A stretch of DNA of 64,000 nt from Solirubrobacter sp963798325 (GCA_963798325.1 CAWCSS010000008.1:558001-622000), one strand, 5' to 3'. Counted from the stretch's first letter, positions 53,959 through 62,834 are shown. Translations and numbers: made by a program. The notes: generated from the sequence alone by a model not told the origin.

Positions 53959-56900
53959 TTACGCCGCGTCGGTCTCCTCGATCAGGTGGTCGTGCAGGAG
54001 CGCGTGGCGAAATTGGTAGAGCGTGCCGACGCTGCGCAGGATCTGACGGCGCCGGGCATCCTCGAGGAAGCCGGATCGGCGCTTGGTCTCCGGGTCGGGA
54101 TCGTCGGCCGAGGCATGCCAGATCGAGAGCAGGTTCGGAAGCCGGTGGCCTCTGAGCCGGAGCCCCCAGCGCGTGAGGATGAACGCCACCGCCTGGGACG
54201 TGCAGGCGCCGATCATGAAGGCGTACGGGAAGGTCAGCACGAAGGCGAGCACGATCGCGGCGTACCAGCGGTGGTTCTCGGTGAGCACGATCGAGAACGC
54301 GATGGTGGCCGTGGCGCTGATGATGGCGGCCAGCAGCGCGGCGCCGAACAGGTCGCGGCGATAGGAGGTGAGCGGCGTCGCGCCCTGCTCAGGACGCTCG
54401 GGCGGGCGCGTCGAGGCCACGCCGATGGCGAAGCCCACCAGCGCGACGAGCCCGACCGCGAGGCCGCGCTCCGGGCCGGCGCGCAGGGCGTACGGAAGCC
54501 CGGTGAACAGGCCGGCCACGGCCCCGAACAGCAGGTCCTGCGCCGAGAGCTCCGAGAACTTCTTGCGGGTGGCGACCAGCGGCGCGTCGGTGAGCGCGAA
54601 CACGCCGACCGACGCCCCGCCGAGCAGGCCGAAGGCCACGCCGAGCGCCACCATCGACAGGCCGGCGTGGAACCGTCCCTCCTCGAGCGGGGGCACGAAC
54701 AGCATCGTGAGGCCGAAGCTGAGGCCGACGAGGGCCGGGACGGCCAGCCGATGCCAGCCGCCTCGGCTCCCCGAGGTGCTGCGCTCCCCGGGCTTGAGCG
54801 GGGCGAGCAGGACGGCGACGATCGGGGCGATCACCGCTCCGGTGGCGCCGATCGCCACCCCCATGGCGGGGCCCGCCAGATACCAGGCGGTGCCCCACAC
54901 GACGAGCATGAACACGAAGCACAGGACCGCCGCCGCGAACCCCGGCAGCCAGCGCCGGACCCGCCACCACGCGAGGTCTCGCTCCCTGCCCATGAGCCGG
55001 GCGAGCGAGCGCAGATGGCGCTCGCCGGCGGCCTTGGGAATCGGGTCGACCCCGGCGTGGTGCGCGTGTGCGTCATAGGCGCGGATCACGAGGTGCGAGA
55101 TCAGGAAGGTCCGCATCGCTTCGCTGTCCGCGAACCGCGCTTCGTTCATGAGCACACACGGATCGGCGTCGGGGTGATCGAAGGCGCCCAGAGCGAGGCT
55201 GAGCATCAGCGGTGTGGTGAGGACCTCGGCCGCGAGGCTGTCCGGGTTGCGCTCGAGGAAGTCGATCAGCTCCTCCCAGCGATCCGCATGCAGGCTCGGG
55301 TTGTAGACCGAGCGCAGGTAGTCGGCCGCCTCGTCGACCGGCACCTTCTCGAGCGTCAGGCGCGCCGCGAACGGCACGTGGGCGTACTCGGCCGCCTCGG
55401 GTCGCGCGGTCAGCACCACGCGGACGCGGCTCGCGTGCTGGATGCGCCGGATCGCCGCCTCCCAGTAGTCCTCGGGCATCTCGTCGAGGCCGTCGAGGAA
55501 CAGCGCGATCCGGCTCTGCTCGAGCAGTTCGCGGTAGGTGGAGACCTTCGTGCCGGCGAGCAGCGCGCCGTAGTCGCGAAACAGCGCCCGGCTGGCGAAG
55601 TCGAGCAGGTCCGTCTCGACCGGGTTCCAGTCGCCCAGCGTCATCAGGACCGGAACCGGCACGTCATAGCGTTTCGCCGTCAGCTCGCGTGACCGGCTGC
55701 CGAGGGACTCGAGCAGCAGCTGGATCAGGATCCCGGACTTGCCGGCGCCCGCCTCGCCCACGATCACCACCTTGTCGACGTCCGGATGGCGGTACAGCGC
55801 GACCAGCTCGTCGAGCGTCCCGTCATCGCTCAACCTGCGTGGCGGGCTGCTCGTGGGTATCCGGTGTGGCCGGGTGCTGCCCGGCGGCCGGGCGCCGGCC
55901 GTCCGCTGCTCTCGCGTCCAGGACACACGGATCGTGGCCGGCGAGGTGATCCCCCGATGGCTCGCTTCCAGCAGCCATTGGTGCTGGACCGCCGTGGCCA
56001 GCTCGTCGGTCCTGGCCGGCAGCGCATCGCCGCGTTCGACGACGGGCGCGTCGGCGAGCGAGCCCGATCCCCCGGTCCACGTCGGCCGGTAGCTGGACGG
56101 GTCGGGCAGCGCCTCACGGGCCAGGAGGTCCATCGCTTCGGCGCGCGCGGCCTCGAAGCTGCGCCCGGCGGCCCGCTCGACGATCTCCGCCAGTTCGGTG
56201 GCCCGCGGACGCAGGCTGGGCTCCGGCGCGGCGATGTCGACCACGTAGCGCACGAGATCCGCCGACGCGTAGTACTCGTCGGCGTCGAGGTCGACGATCA
56301 CCTGGGCGTCCCGAGCCAACTGCTCCGCGGCCGCCGTCCGCGATCGGCAGCCGACGATCACGCGCGCGAACCTCGCCCAGACGCGCAGCCGCCGGACGAG
56401 GTTGTCGGGAGCCTCCGCGTCGTCGACGCCGTCGACGACGATCGTCGCCGCCATCTCCTGCAACAGCCGCGGCAAGCGTCGCTCCGGCGCCGGATCGTCG
56501 CGCTCCTCCGGCTCGAGCAGGGCGATGATCTCGCGAGCGACATCGCGCACCGAGCGCCCCGGGCCGGCGGTCACGAACACGTCGATCGAGTTCAGGCGCG
56601 GCAGCATCGTCGCGCTGCCGAGGTCGATGGCGCCCCGGTACTGCAGCAGGTCGCGCTCGCTCGCGTCGCTGAGCAGCAGCATGTAGCTGAGCAGTGCCGA
56701 CTTCCCGGACCCGGGCCCGCCGGTGATGAGAAACAGCGTGTCGCTCACGTGTCGCACGTCGGTCTGGAGCCACTTGGCGAGCCGCTCGCAGGCCGCCCCG
56801 CGGCCCTGGAAGCGCCAGCCGTCGTCGCTGTCGTCGATCGCCCCGCCGGCCTTCGGCCGGATCCAGGACTCCATCGTGTCGAGCGTCGCGCGGACGCTGA

Positions 56901-57657
56901 CGCGGGGGTTGGGGAGCACCGGGACGATCGGGCCGGGCGAGCCGATGCAGTCGTTCTGGATCCGATTGCGCTGCTTGCCGAGGTAGGCGTTCGCCGCCTC
57001 GACGACGCGACCCGGGCGCAGCGGGAGCTGCGACGAGCCGCCGACTTGCCCGCCCTTGATCACGTTCTCCAGCGCCAGCACGAGGTCGAGTTGGTTGGAC
57101 ACGTCGCCGGCATGGCAGGCGGCGATGAACTCGTGTCCGGCATCGCGCAACTGCTCGCGCGGGTCGGTCAGGGTCAGGTCCAGCTTGTTCTTGAGCAGAC
57201 CGAGCACGGCGGTCGCGCTGGCCAGCCCGCTGTGGCAGCAGTCGGCGACCACGAGCGTCCGCTGGATCGGCGCGAGCAGCTCCCCGAGCACGGCCGCGGG
57301 CATGCCCTCATCAGCGCGATCGCCACCACCCTGCAGCAGCAGCCCCGACTCGCCGTCGCCCACAAGGCCGTGTCCGGAGAACCACACCGTGACGATGTCG
57401 GTCGGTTCCGGCGCCGTCTGCTCGAACCAGGTGCGAAGGCATCGGGCCATCTCCTCGCCGGTGGCGTCGTCGCCGATCCCGAGCTCGTCCTTGCCGACGC
57501 TCTCGTACCCGAGTCCCCGCCAGCCGTCCTTCTCGCCGCAGAACAGGATGCGGGCGCGCGCCAGCGCAGCCGGAACGGCGTAGAGAGGGGGGACGACATC
57601 CTTGTCGGGGTTCGACGCGTAGTCGAACCCGAACCACACGAACCAACGCCGCGTCAC
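53959..57657 (-). CDS. Caspase-like peptidase / STAND NTPase / NACHT NTPase membrane protein
   Basis: A 1232-residue multidomain protein. Residues 1-245 are a C14 caspase-like domain: His96 in VWFSGHGLVGD and Cys141 in VVADCCHSGLAS. Residues about 285-520 are a first P-loop NTPase: Walker A GGPGSGKS (313-320), Walker B TIVVDGVDDAE, then VIVGCRSR. Residues about 570-880 are a NACHT-type NTPase: Walker A GEAGAGKS (634-641), IALFLDGLDEMPEDYW and VRVVLTARPEAAEY. Residues about 905-1170 carry seven or so helices. The C-terminus ends LYQFRHALLHDHLIE, as in actinobacterial NACHT membrane proteins. Predicted ligand-gated protease/NLR of a conflict or cell-death system. Last gene of a three-gene operon; no protein in the window is an evident cleavage target. 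Confidence 0.88.
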   Translation of the reverse strand: MTRRWFVWFGFDYASNPDKDVVPPLYAVPAALARARILFCGEKDGWRGLGYESVGKDELGIGDDATGEEMARCLRTWFEQTAPEPTDIVTVWFSGHGLVGDGESGLLLQGGGDRADEGMPAAVLGELLAPIQRTLVVADCCHSGLASATAVLGLLKNKLDLTLTDPREQLRDAGHEFIAACHAGDVSNQLDLVLALENVIKGGQVGGSSQLPLRPGRVVEAANAYLGKQRNRIQNDCIGSPGPIVPVLPNPRVSVRATLDTMESWIRPKAGGAIDDSDDGWRFQGRGAACERLAKWLQTDVRHVSDTLFLITGGPGSGKSALLSYMLLLSDASERDLLQYRGAIDLGSATMLPRLNSIDVFVTAGPGRSVRDVAREIIALLEPEERDDPAPERRLPRLLQEMAATIVVDGVDDAEAPDNLVRRLRVWARFARVIVGCRSRTAAAEQLARDAQVIVDLDADEYYASADLVRYVVDIAAPEPSLRPRATELAEIVERAAGRSFEAARAEAMDLLAREALPDPSSYRPTWTGGSGSLADAPVVERGDALPARTDELATAVQHQWLLEASHRGITSPATIRVSWTREQRTAGARPPGSTRPHRIPTSSPPRRLSDDGTLDELVALYRHPDVDKVVIVGEAGAGKSGILIQLLLESLGSRSRELTAKRYDVPVPVLMTLGDWNPVETDLLDFASRALFRDYGALLAGTKVSTYRELLEQSRIALFLDGLDEMPEDYWEAAIRRIQHASRVRVVLTARPEAAEYAHVPFAARLTLEKVPVDEAADYLRSVYNPSLHADRWEELIDFLERNPDSLAAEVLTTPLMLSLALGAFDHPDADPCVLMNEARFADSEAMRTFLISHLVIRAYDAHAHHAGVDPIPKAAGERHLRSLARLMGRERDLAWWRVRRWLPGFAAAVLCFVFMLVVWGTAWYLAGPAMGVAIGATGAVIAPIVAVLLAPLKPGERSTSGSRGGWHRLAVPALVGLSFGLTMLFVPPLEEGRFHAGLSMVALGVAFGLLGGASVGVFALTDAPLVATRKKFSELSAQDLLFGAVAGLFTGLPYALRAGPERGLAVGLVALVGFAIGVASTRPPERPEQGATPLTSYRRDLFGAALLAAIISATATIAFSIVLTENHRWYAAIVLAFVLTFPYAFMIGACTSQAVAFILTRWGLRLRGHRLPNLLSIWHASADDPDPETKRRSGFLEDARRRQILRSVGTLYQFRHALLHDHLIEETDAA

Positions 57658-57699
57658 GAGGCGCGAATTGTTCCTGACCGCGGCGCCGCGTGTGCGCGA

Positions 57700-58323
57700 T
57701 TACGTTCTTTCGGGGGGGACGCGTTCGATCCAGAGGTCGCCGACCTCGCGTGTGTCGAGCGCCGCCCGCGGCAGCCTGACGACCGCCGATCCGTGTGTCA
57801 CCGGCCCGGCCGACTCGTGCCAGCCGGCCTCGGGCGCCGCGAGCCGGAGGATGCGCAGCCGAGCGCCCTCGAGGTCAGCGGGAAGACGCTCGAACACGAC
57901 CTCGCTGCCATCGAGCTCCGCCTTCGGGGGGACGCCGGTCGTGCCGACGGACCCCGGCGTGGGCCCGAAGTACGGCCACGCCCCGGGGCCCATCGCGGGT
58001 GCCGGGACGAGGACGGTCAACTGGGAGCGCACCCACTCGCGCAGGCGATCGAGGCGGGTGGGCTCCGAAGCGGCGTCGGCGAGGCGCGCCGCGATGGCCA
58101 CCGGGTCGGGTTCCACGAAGGCCAGCGCGTCCATGCAGGCGGCGCGGACCTCCTCGCTCGGGTCCTCGGCGGCGAGGCGGACGAGCGTGGCGCGCACGGC
58201 GGGACCGCTGTGCGCGTCGGTCGGCACGCGCAGCGCGTTGCGCCGGCGCACGAGCGGGTCCGGGCTCTCCAGCCCGTTGACGACCGCGCGCTCGAACAGC
58301 GCCCGGACGTCGAGCTCAGACAT
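57700..58323 (-). CDS. HEAT-like protein of the caspase operon, unknown function
   Basis: A 207-residue soluble protein. Residues about 15-85 form paired helices like HEAT repeats (DPLVRRRNALRVPTDAHSGP; VRATLVRLAAEDPSEEVRAA; CMDALAFVEPDPVAIAARLA). After a Pro/Gly linker (PAPAMGPGAWPYFGPTPGSV) residues 135-207 are beta-rich (SEVVFERLPADLEGARLRIL; GSAVVRLPRAALDTREVGDL). I do not recognise the second part. Its ATG overlaps the upstream gene end by 8 bases and the caspase gene starts 42 bases after its stop, so it is very likely part of the same system, as adaptor or regulator. Confidence 0.75.
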   Translation of the reverse strand: MSELDVRALFERAVVNGLESPDPLVRRRNALRVPTDAHSGPAVRATLVRLAAEDPSEEVRAACMDALAFVEPDPVAIAARLADAASEPTRLDRLREWVRSQLTVLVPAPAMGPGAWPYFGPTPGSVGTTGVPPKAELDGSEVVFERLPADLEGARLRILRLAAPEAGWHESAGPVTHGSAVVRLPRAALDTREVGDLWIERVPPERT

Positions 58324-60343
58324 GCCCGTCCAGCCCCTTGAGGTCGGCCTTCGCCGCGTCGACGCGCAGCCAGCGATAGACGACCGCCAGCTCGGCGTCG
58401 TGGCGTTCGAGCGCCTTGAGGAAGTTCAGGCGCGCCTGGCGCACGTTGGCCTCCGAGGGTGCGCCGGTGAGCCGGCGGATCGAGGCGTCGGTGAGGGGCT
58501 CGAGATCGTCGTCCCACAGCGCGTCCGAGCGGTCCCGCGCGGCGTCGATCGCGCGCAGGCGCGTCCGTGCGCAGGCGCGCGCCGGGGCCGACCAGAGCGA
58601 GAGCCGGCCGACGGCGTTCTGCCGGTTCGGCGCGAGGCCGTGAAGGTACTCGACGAGCTCGGGCAGCCTGCGCTGCTCCAGCTCGATCAGGGCGAGCACA
58701 CGCGCGCGCTGCTCGCGCCAACGCGCGAGCTCTCCCGCGAGCACGGCTTCTGCCCCGTCGGTATCGCTGACGATCGCGTCGATCCGCTGCCGCAGCTCGG
58801 ACTCCCGGGCGTGCTCGAGAACGGTCCTCAGGCACGTTCCGTCGCACGTGCTCGGATCGGCCGCGGCGCAGTGCAGGTCGTACGGCGCGTCCAGGAGCGA
58901 CAGCGCCTCGTCGGCCATTCGCTCGAGCACGGGGTCGATCTCGACCGGGTCGATCCGCTCGCGCGGCTCGGGTTCCGGCGGCGACACCTCCGCCGCTGGG
59001 TCGCTGCGCCGGCTGGCGCGCACCGACTTGCACCAGAGCTCGAAGTCGGACTGGAACACGTACTCGGCCGCGGAACCGGGCGGCGTCGTGCGGGCGGTCC
59101 GCTCGTCGGCCTCCCCGGGCAACGGGCCGGCGCGAAGGATCTCGGTGATCCGGATGAACGCCTCGCTGACCGCTTCGTGACGGTCCTCGGAGGAGGCGTA
59201 TTCGCGCTGCAGGAGGTCCGCGAGCCAGCGCATCTGCGCGTCCTCGCCGCGCGTGACCGCGTTGACGCGCTGGGCGCACGCTCGAAGGTTGACCGCGAGC
59301 TCCCTGGCCCGACCGGCGAGCACGCGGCCGAGCCATGGATCATCGAGATGAATGCCGTAGTAGCCGGCACGCTGACCCTTCTGGGTGAGCCGCAGCAGCG
59401 AATACGTCAGTCGGTCGCGCCCGCTCCAGCGCGCCGCTCGGCAGGCCGCTTCGACGAGGCGTCCGCCGTCGAGCGCCTGCCGCACGCGCGCGTCGCCCCA
59501 GCGCACGTACGCGGCCGCTGTGGCCCGCAGCCAGTCGACGTCGTCCAGGTGCCGATCGACGTCGGTGACCCGGCACAGGTGGGCGACGTGCTCGGGGCCG
59601 GTGACGTAGGGCATGCCCAACGTCTCGGGCAGGTCGCTGAAGAGCCCGTCGTCGACCCGGCGGGTCAGGCGCACGGTCACGTATGCGCTCTGGATGGCCG
59701 TCGGCACCGGCGAGCGGTCGTCGCGGCCGGCGGCGGTGATGAGGAGCTGGTCCACGAGCTCGGCGTGCTCCTTGGAGAGGCTGCGCAGCTTGCGCCGCGC
59801 CCCGGCCACCACGAGCTCCTGGTGGGCGGCGAACTCGCCCGCCTCCTCGGCCAGCGGCGCCGGATCCTCCGGGAGGCCCGGATGCCGAGCGCACCAGCGG
59901 GCGGCCACGCCGCGCGTGACGGTCTCGATACGGGCGGACGGCCACCCCGAGCCGCGCCGGCGAACCGGCTCGCGCGTCCTGGCGATCACGTCGCCGAGCC
60001 GCTGCACGAACGCGCCCAGCAGCCGCGGATGCTCGTCCGGGTCGGCGCGCCCGCCCACCTGCGTCCAGTGCGCCCGCCAGTCCTGCGCGAGCCGCTCGGC
60101 CAGCGCCGCGGCGGGCAGCAGGCCGGTCGGCCGGCGCTCGCCGGGAACGATTCGACTCGACGTCAGCGCCAGCAGATGCGAGCCGAGGCCACGCCCGGCG
60201 TAGGCGTCGAGCTCCGCCGCGACGCGCGTCGCGTCGACCCCCAGCAACTCGACATACGCGGTGGCGGCCGCGTGGTCGATCAGGCAATGCCAGCGCTCCT
60301 GCAGCGAGCGCGTGTCGTCGTCGGCGCGCTCGAGCACAGTCAT
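58316..60343 (-). CDS. Large unknown protein, first gene of the caspase operon
   Basis: A 675-residue soluble, mostly helical protein without signal peptide or membrane segment. I recognise no family along most of its length. Near the C-terminus (residues about 617-650) the stretch RRLTGAPSEANVRQARLNF looks like a sigma-region-4-type helix-turn-helix, and LHCAAADPSTCDGTCLRTV has a Cys cluster that could bind metal. The long helical middle (ELARWREQRARVLALIELEQ) may be coiled coil. ATG 60343 lies 4 bases after a -10-like TAGGGT, implying a leaderless message. It might be the sensor, transcriptional or specificity component of the system; this is speculative. Confidence 0.75.
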   Translation of the reverse strand: MTVLERADDDTRSLQERWHCLIDHAAATAYVELLGVDATRVAAELDAYAGRGLGSHLLALTSSRIVPGERRPTGLLPAAALAERLAQDWRAHWTQVGGRADPDEHPRLLGAFVQRLGDVIARTREPVRRRGSGWPSARIETVTRGVAARWCARHPGLPEDPAPLAEEAGEFAAHQELVVAGARRKLRSLSKEHAELVDQLLITAAGRDDRSPVPTAIQSAYVTVRLTRRVDDGLFSDLPETLGMPYVTGPEHVAHLCRVTDVDRHLDDVDWLRATAAAYVRWGDARVRQALDGGRLVEAACRAARWSGRDRLTYSLLRLTQKGQRAGYYGIHLDDPWLGRVLAGRARELAVNLRACAQRVNAVTRGEDAQMRWLADLLQREYASSEDRHEAVSEAFIRITEILRAGPLPGEADERTARTTPPGSAAEYVFQSDFELWCKSVRASRRSDPAAEVSPPEPEPRERIDPVEIDPVLERMADEALSLLDAPYDLHCAAADPSTCDGTCLRTVLEHARESELRQRIDAIVSDTDGAEAVLAGELARWREQRARVLALIELEQRRLPELVEYLHGLAPNRQNAVGRLSLWSAPARACARTRLRAIDAARDRSDALWDDDLEPLTDASIRRLTGAPSEANVRQARLNFLKALERHDAELAVVYRWLRVDAAKADLKGLDGHV

Positions 60344-60347
60344 TCGA

Positions 60348-60378
60348 ACCCTAAACGAGCGGGGTCCAGCCACGTCAA
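60348..60378 (-). promoter_or_regulatory. Promoter of the caspase operon
   Basis: On the minus strand: -35 TTGACG (60378-60373), 19-base spacer, -10 TAGGGT (60353-60348). Transcription would begin at or next to ATG 60343, so the message is probably leaderless. Confidence 0.55.
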
Positions 60379-60413
60379 GCCGGCAGCGGGCCGCTAGCGT
60401 AAGGCGGCACCCG

Positions 60414-61343
60414 ATGACCCCCCCGGACGACACCCTGCTGCGCGAGCTGCGCCGACGCGTCGACCGGCTCGAGGACGCCTTCGACCTGTCGCGGCTGCAA
60501 GGGCGAGGCTCGTCGAAGCACGAGATCCAGAGCTACTACGAGCAATCGCGCCTCGGGTACTGGTTCGTCCACTCCAAGCAGGGGGCGATGCACATGGCCC
60601 TCAATCCGGACGGGACGTTCGACGAGGCGGGGTACGAGGGGCAGGCCAACCTCGTCGCCGACCGGTTGCGCGAGGGCGATCGCGACCTGCTCGAGCTGGC
60701 GTGCGGCAACGGCTTCAACCTCAACCTGCTGGCGCAGCGCTACCCGCAGCGCCGCTTCACCGGCATCGACCTGGTCGACAGCCAGGTGACGCGTGCCAAC
60801 AAGGTGCTCGCCGAGCGCGTGAACGCGCACGCGCAGGTGGGCGACTTCCAGGAGCTGGCGCTGGCCAACGAGTCCCAGGACGTCGTGTTCGTGATCGAGA
60901 GCTTCTGCCATGCCACCGACCTCGAGCAGGCGTTCGCCGAGCAGCGCCGCGTGCTCCGCCCGGGCGGGTCGTTCATCGTCATCGACGCCTGGCGGACCGA
61001 CCGCTACGAGACGGCGCCGGACGTGGTGCGCAAGGCGGCGACCGACGTCGAGCAGGCGATGGCGGTGGCGACGAGCCACACGCTCGCGGACTGGATCGAC
61101 GTGGCCGGGCACCATGGCCTGCGGGTCATGGAGAACATCGACCTCACCGAGCAGATCAAGCCGAACCTGGCACGGCTGGCCGGGGCGGCCGGCAAGTACC
61201 TCGATCACCCGCGCCTCGGCGCGCTGGCGCGGCTGATGCTTCCCGCGACGTTGATCGAGAACGCGATCGCGGGCTATCTGATGCCGCTGACCGTGGAGCT
61301 GGACGTGCACACGTACCGGCTCATCCGGCTCCAGCGCGACTGA
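60414..61343 (+). CDS. SAM-dependent methyltransferase (class I)
   Basis: A 309-residue methyltransferase. The SAM-binding motif I is LLELACGNGFNLNLLAQRYP, followed by FTGIDLVDSQVTRANKVLAE (motif II acid) and the motif IV region QDVVFVIESFCHATDLEQAF; RVLRPGGSFIVIDAWRTDRY is motif V/VI. It resembles small-molecule (sterol- or quinone-type) C-methyltransferases. The N-terminal 70 residues (YYEQSRLGYWFVHSKQGAMH) are a substrate lid. It diverges from the caspase operon with 70 bases between and shows no link to it beyond position. Confidence 0.88.
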   Translation: MTPPDDTLLRELRRRVDRLEDAFDLSRLQGRGSSKHEIQSYYEQSRLGYWFVHSKQGAMHMALNPDGTFDEAGYEGQANLVADRLREGDRDLLELACGNGFNLNLLAQRYPQRRFTGIDLVDSQVTRANKVLAERVNAHAQVGDFQELALANESQDVVFVIESFCHATDLEQAFAEQRRVLRPGGSFIVIDAWRTDRYETAPDVVRKAATDVEQAMAVATSHTLADWIDVAGHHGLRVMENIDLTEQIKPNLARLAGAAGKYLDHPRLGALARLMLPATLIENAIAGYLMPLTVELDVHTYRLIRLQRD

Positions 61344-61359
61344 GTTCCACCGCACCCGC

Positions 61360-61407
61360 TTGACGCGGATGGTCCCCGGGCGTCTCACCCGTGATTCCGA
61401 GACGCCC
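61360..61407 (+). promoter_or_regulatory. Terminator-like hairpin and possible promoter before the AAA+ cluster
   Basis: GGGCGTCTC-N12-GAGACGCCC (61378-61407) is a 9-base perfect stem just after the methyltransferase gene. A -35-like TTGACG is at 61360-61365, so a promoter for the next gene may overlap the hairpin; its -10 is not clear. Confidence 0.5.
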
Positions 61408-61417
61408 TGGAGGCCCT

Positions 61418-61705
61418 GTGCGAGTACCTCGTTCGATTGCCGTCGCCGCCCTGACCGCCGTCACGGTCGGGTCGGTCAGCCACGCCATGCTGCCCAGCAC
61501 GCAGGACCGCTCCGATCCGGTCAAGGCCCAGACGGAGCTGACCCGCGAGTACAACCAGCACCGCAAGCGCGAGCTCGAAGAGCTGCGGGCGAAGTCGGCC
61601 CGCGAGGCTGACGCGCTCGCCGCCGACAAGCTCCGCCCGGCCGAGCGGCGCGCAGCCGAGAAGGAGGCCGGCGCCATCGTCAAGGGCCTCCTCAGGCGGC
61701 CGTGA
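61418..61705 (+). CDS. Small secreted protein with coiled coil
   Basis: A 95-residue protein. A signal peptide (VRVPRSIAVAALTAVTVGSV, cleaved near SHA) is followed by a highly charged helix (REYNQHRKRELEELRAKSAR; RPAERRAAEKEAGAIVKGLL), likely coiled coil. The GTG start 61418 is chosen because it begins the signal peptide; GGAGG lies 4 bases before it, and GTG 61391 is an alternative. The next gene overlaps its stop (GTGA). No family recognised. Confidence 0.65.
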   Translation: MRVPRSIAVAALTAVTVGSVSHAMLPSTQDRSDPVKAQTELTREYNQHRKRELEELRAKSAREADALAADKLRPAERRAAEKEAGAIVKGLLRRP

Positions 61706-62181
61706 TGTTCGGCGCCTCCTACTCCGTCGGCGACCACGTGGTCGCCGCGGGCGATCTCGACGGCTGGCTGGGCAAGCTCGGCTACCCGGCGGTCAAGAAG
61801 GGGACCCGCGGCATCGTCCGGGAGGTTCCCAGCGGCTGGTTCTCGGACCGCTACAAGGTCGAGTTCCACCGCGGCGGCACGGTCATGGTCCGTGGCTGTG
61901 ACCTGCGCCGCGCCTGGTCCGGCGCCCGCGGCGAGCAGCAGTGGAAGCGCTACAAGGACACCAAGCTCGGCCTCTCGCTGGGGATGTTCGCCGTCTTCGG
62001 GCTGCCCGCCCTGATCGGGCTGGTCCCGTACTACCTGCACGGCGGCACCACCGCCGAGCTCGTCGCGGCCCTTCCCGGAGCCGTGCTCGAGGGTGCCTTC
62101 GAGCTCGTCGCCGCCATCGGTCTCCCGCTGACCGTCCTCGCCGTCGTCGTGCTCTGGCTGCGCGCCCGGACGCGCCGCTGA
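61702..62181 (+). CDS. Membrane protein with SH3-like N-terminal segment
   Basis: A 159-residue protein. Residues about 8-75 look like an SH3-type beta barrel (KKGTRGIVREVPSGWFSDRY; KVEFHRGGTVMVRGCDLRRA). Two hydrophobic segments follow (LSLGMFAVFGLPALIGLVPY; FELVAAIGLPLTVLAVVVLW) and a short basic tail (LRARTRR). It starts at GTG 61702, or the next codon ATG, overlapping the preceding gene. Function unknown; it would display the SH3-like part on one side of the membrane. Confidence 0.7.
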   Translation: MMFGASYSVGDHVVAAGDLDGWLGKLGYPAVKKGTRGIVREVPSGWFSDRYKVEFHRGGTVMVRGCDLRRAWSGARGEQQWKRYKDTKLGLSLGMFAVFGLPALIGLVPYYLHGGTTAELVAALPGAVLEGAFELVAAIGLPLTVLAVVVLWLRARTRR

Positions 62182-62182
62182 C

Positions 62183-62211
62183 TTGACGTGCCCTGGTCCG
62201 GCCCGTCTAGG
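62183..62211 (+). promoter_or_regulatory. Promoter before the 196-residue gene of the AAA+ cluster
   Basis: TTGACG (62183-62188), then TAGGAG (62208-62213) 19 bases on. The same -35 and spacing occur at the caspase operon promoter. It suggests the 62244 gene and the AAA+ gene form their own transcript. Confidence 0.5.
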
Positions 62212-62243
62212 AGCCGGATCGCCCACCGAACGAAAGGCCTCAC

Positions 62244-62834
62244 ATGAGCGGTACCACCATCGAAGCCCAGGTGCGCCCGGGCAGCCTGATCGCGGCGGAG
62301 CTCGCCGCGCTGCGCCACCAGTTGCAGGGCACGCTCGAACTGCGCGTCCAGCAGGCGCTCGGCGCGCGCGGCATTCAGACCGCCCGCACCGTCGCGGGCC
62401 GCATCGCCGGCGGCCGGCGCGTCGCCGCGACCGACCGCGTCGCGACCATCGAGCAGCTCCGCTCCCAGGACGAGCGCGTGATCGCCGAGCGCACCCGCGA
62501 GCTGGTGTTCGCGCGCATGCTCGAGCGGCTCCCGGCGGGCACCGTGGTCCGCCGCACGGCCGTCGCGCCCGGCGGCACCCGCCAGGCCGTCATCGGCGTG
62601 GCCGGCGGCGGCGAGGTCACCCTCGCGGTCGACGACCAGGGCCGCGCCGACCTGTTGATGGACCGCTGCGAGCTCCCTGAACTCGACAGCCCGGGCGGCG
62701 CCGTCGCCGGCTGCGACGCGGAGACCGAGCTCGGCCGCCGCTTCCACGAGTGCTGGCGCGACAGCGGCCTCGAGGTCGACGCCGACGATCCGCTGCTCGA
62801 CGGCGGCCACGCGGCCTTCGGTGCGGGCGCATGA
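62244..62834 (+). CDS. Unknown protein coupled to AAA+ ATPase
   Basis: A 196-residue soluble protein. The first 100 residues are helical (IAAELAALRHQLQGTLELRV; RTRELVFARMLERLPAGTVV). The middle is beta-type (VVRRTAVAPGGTRQAVIGVA; GEVTLAVDDQGRADLLMDR), and the end is acidic (ECWRDSGLEVDADDPLLDGG). No family recognised. GAAAGG precedes ATG 62244. Its stop overlaps the ATG of the AAA+ gene (ATGA), so the two proteins probably work together. Confidence 0.72.
   Translation: MSGTTIEAQVRPGSLIAAELAALRHQLQGTLELRVQQALGARGIQTARTVAGRIAGGRRVAATDRVATIEQLRSQDERVIAERTRELVFARMLERLPAGTVVRRTAVAPGGTRQAVIGVAGGGEVTLAVDDQGRADLLMDRCELPELDSPGGAVAGCDAETELGRRFHECWRDSGLEVDADDPLLDGGHAAFGAGA

Noticed and set aside
53266..55692. 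An 808-codon open frame on the plus strand
   Set aside because: It lies opposite the kinase and caspase-NACHT genes, is composed of Arg/Ala/Gly/Glu low-complexity text and has no recognisable domain. Long antisense frames are a by-product of high GC.
55786..60397. Plus-strand frames of 851 and 909 codons opposite the caspase operon
   Set aside because: Low-complexity Arg/Ala/His-rich translations with no motifs; the minus strand carries caspase and NTPase motifs.
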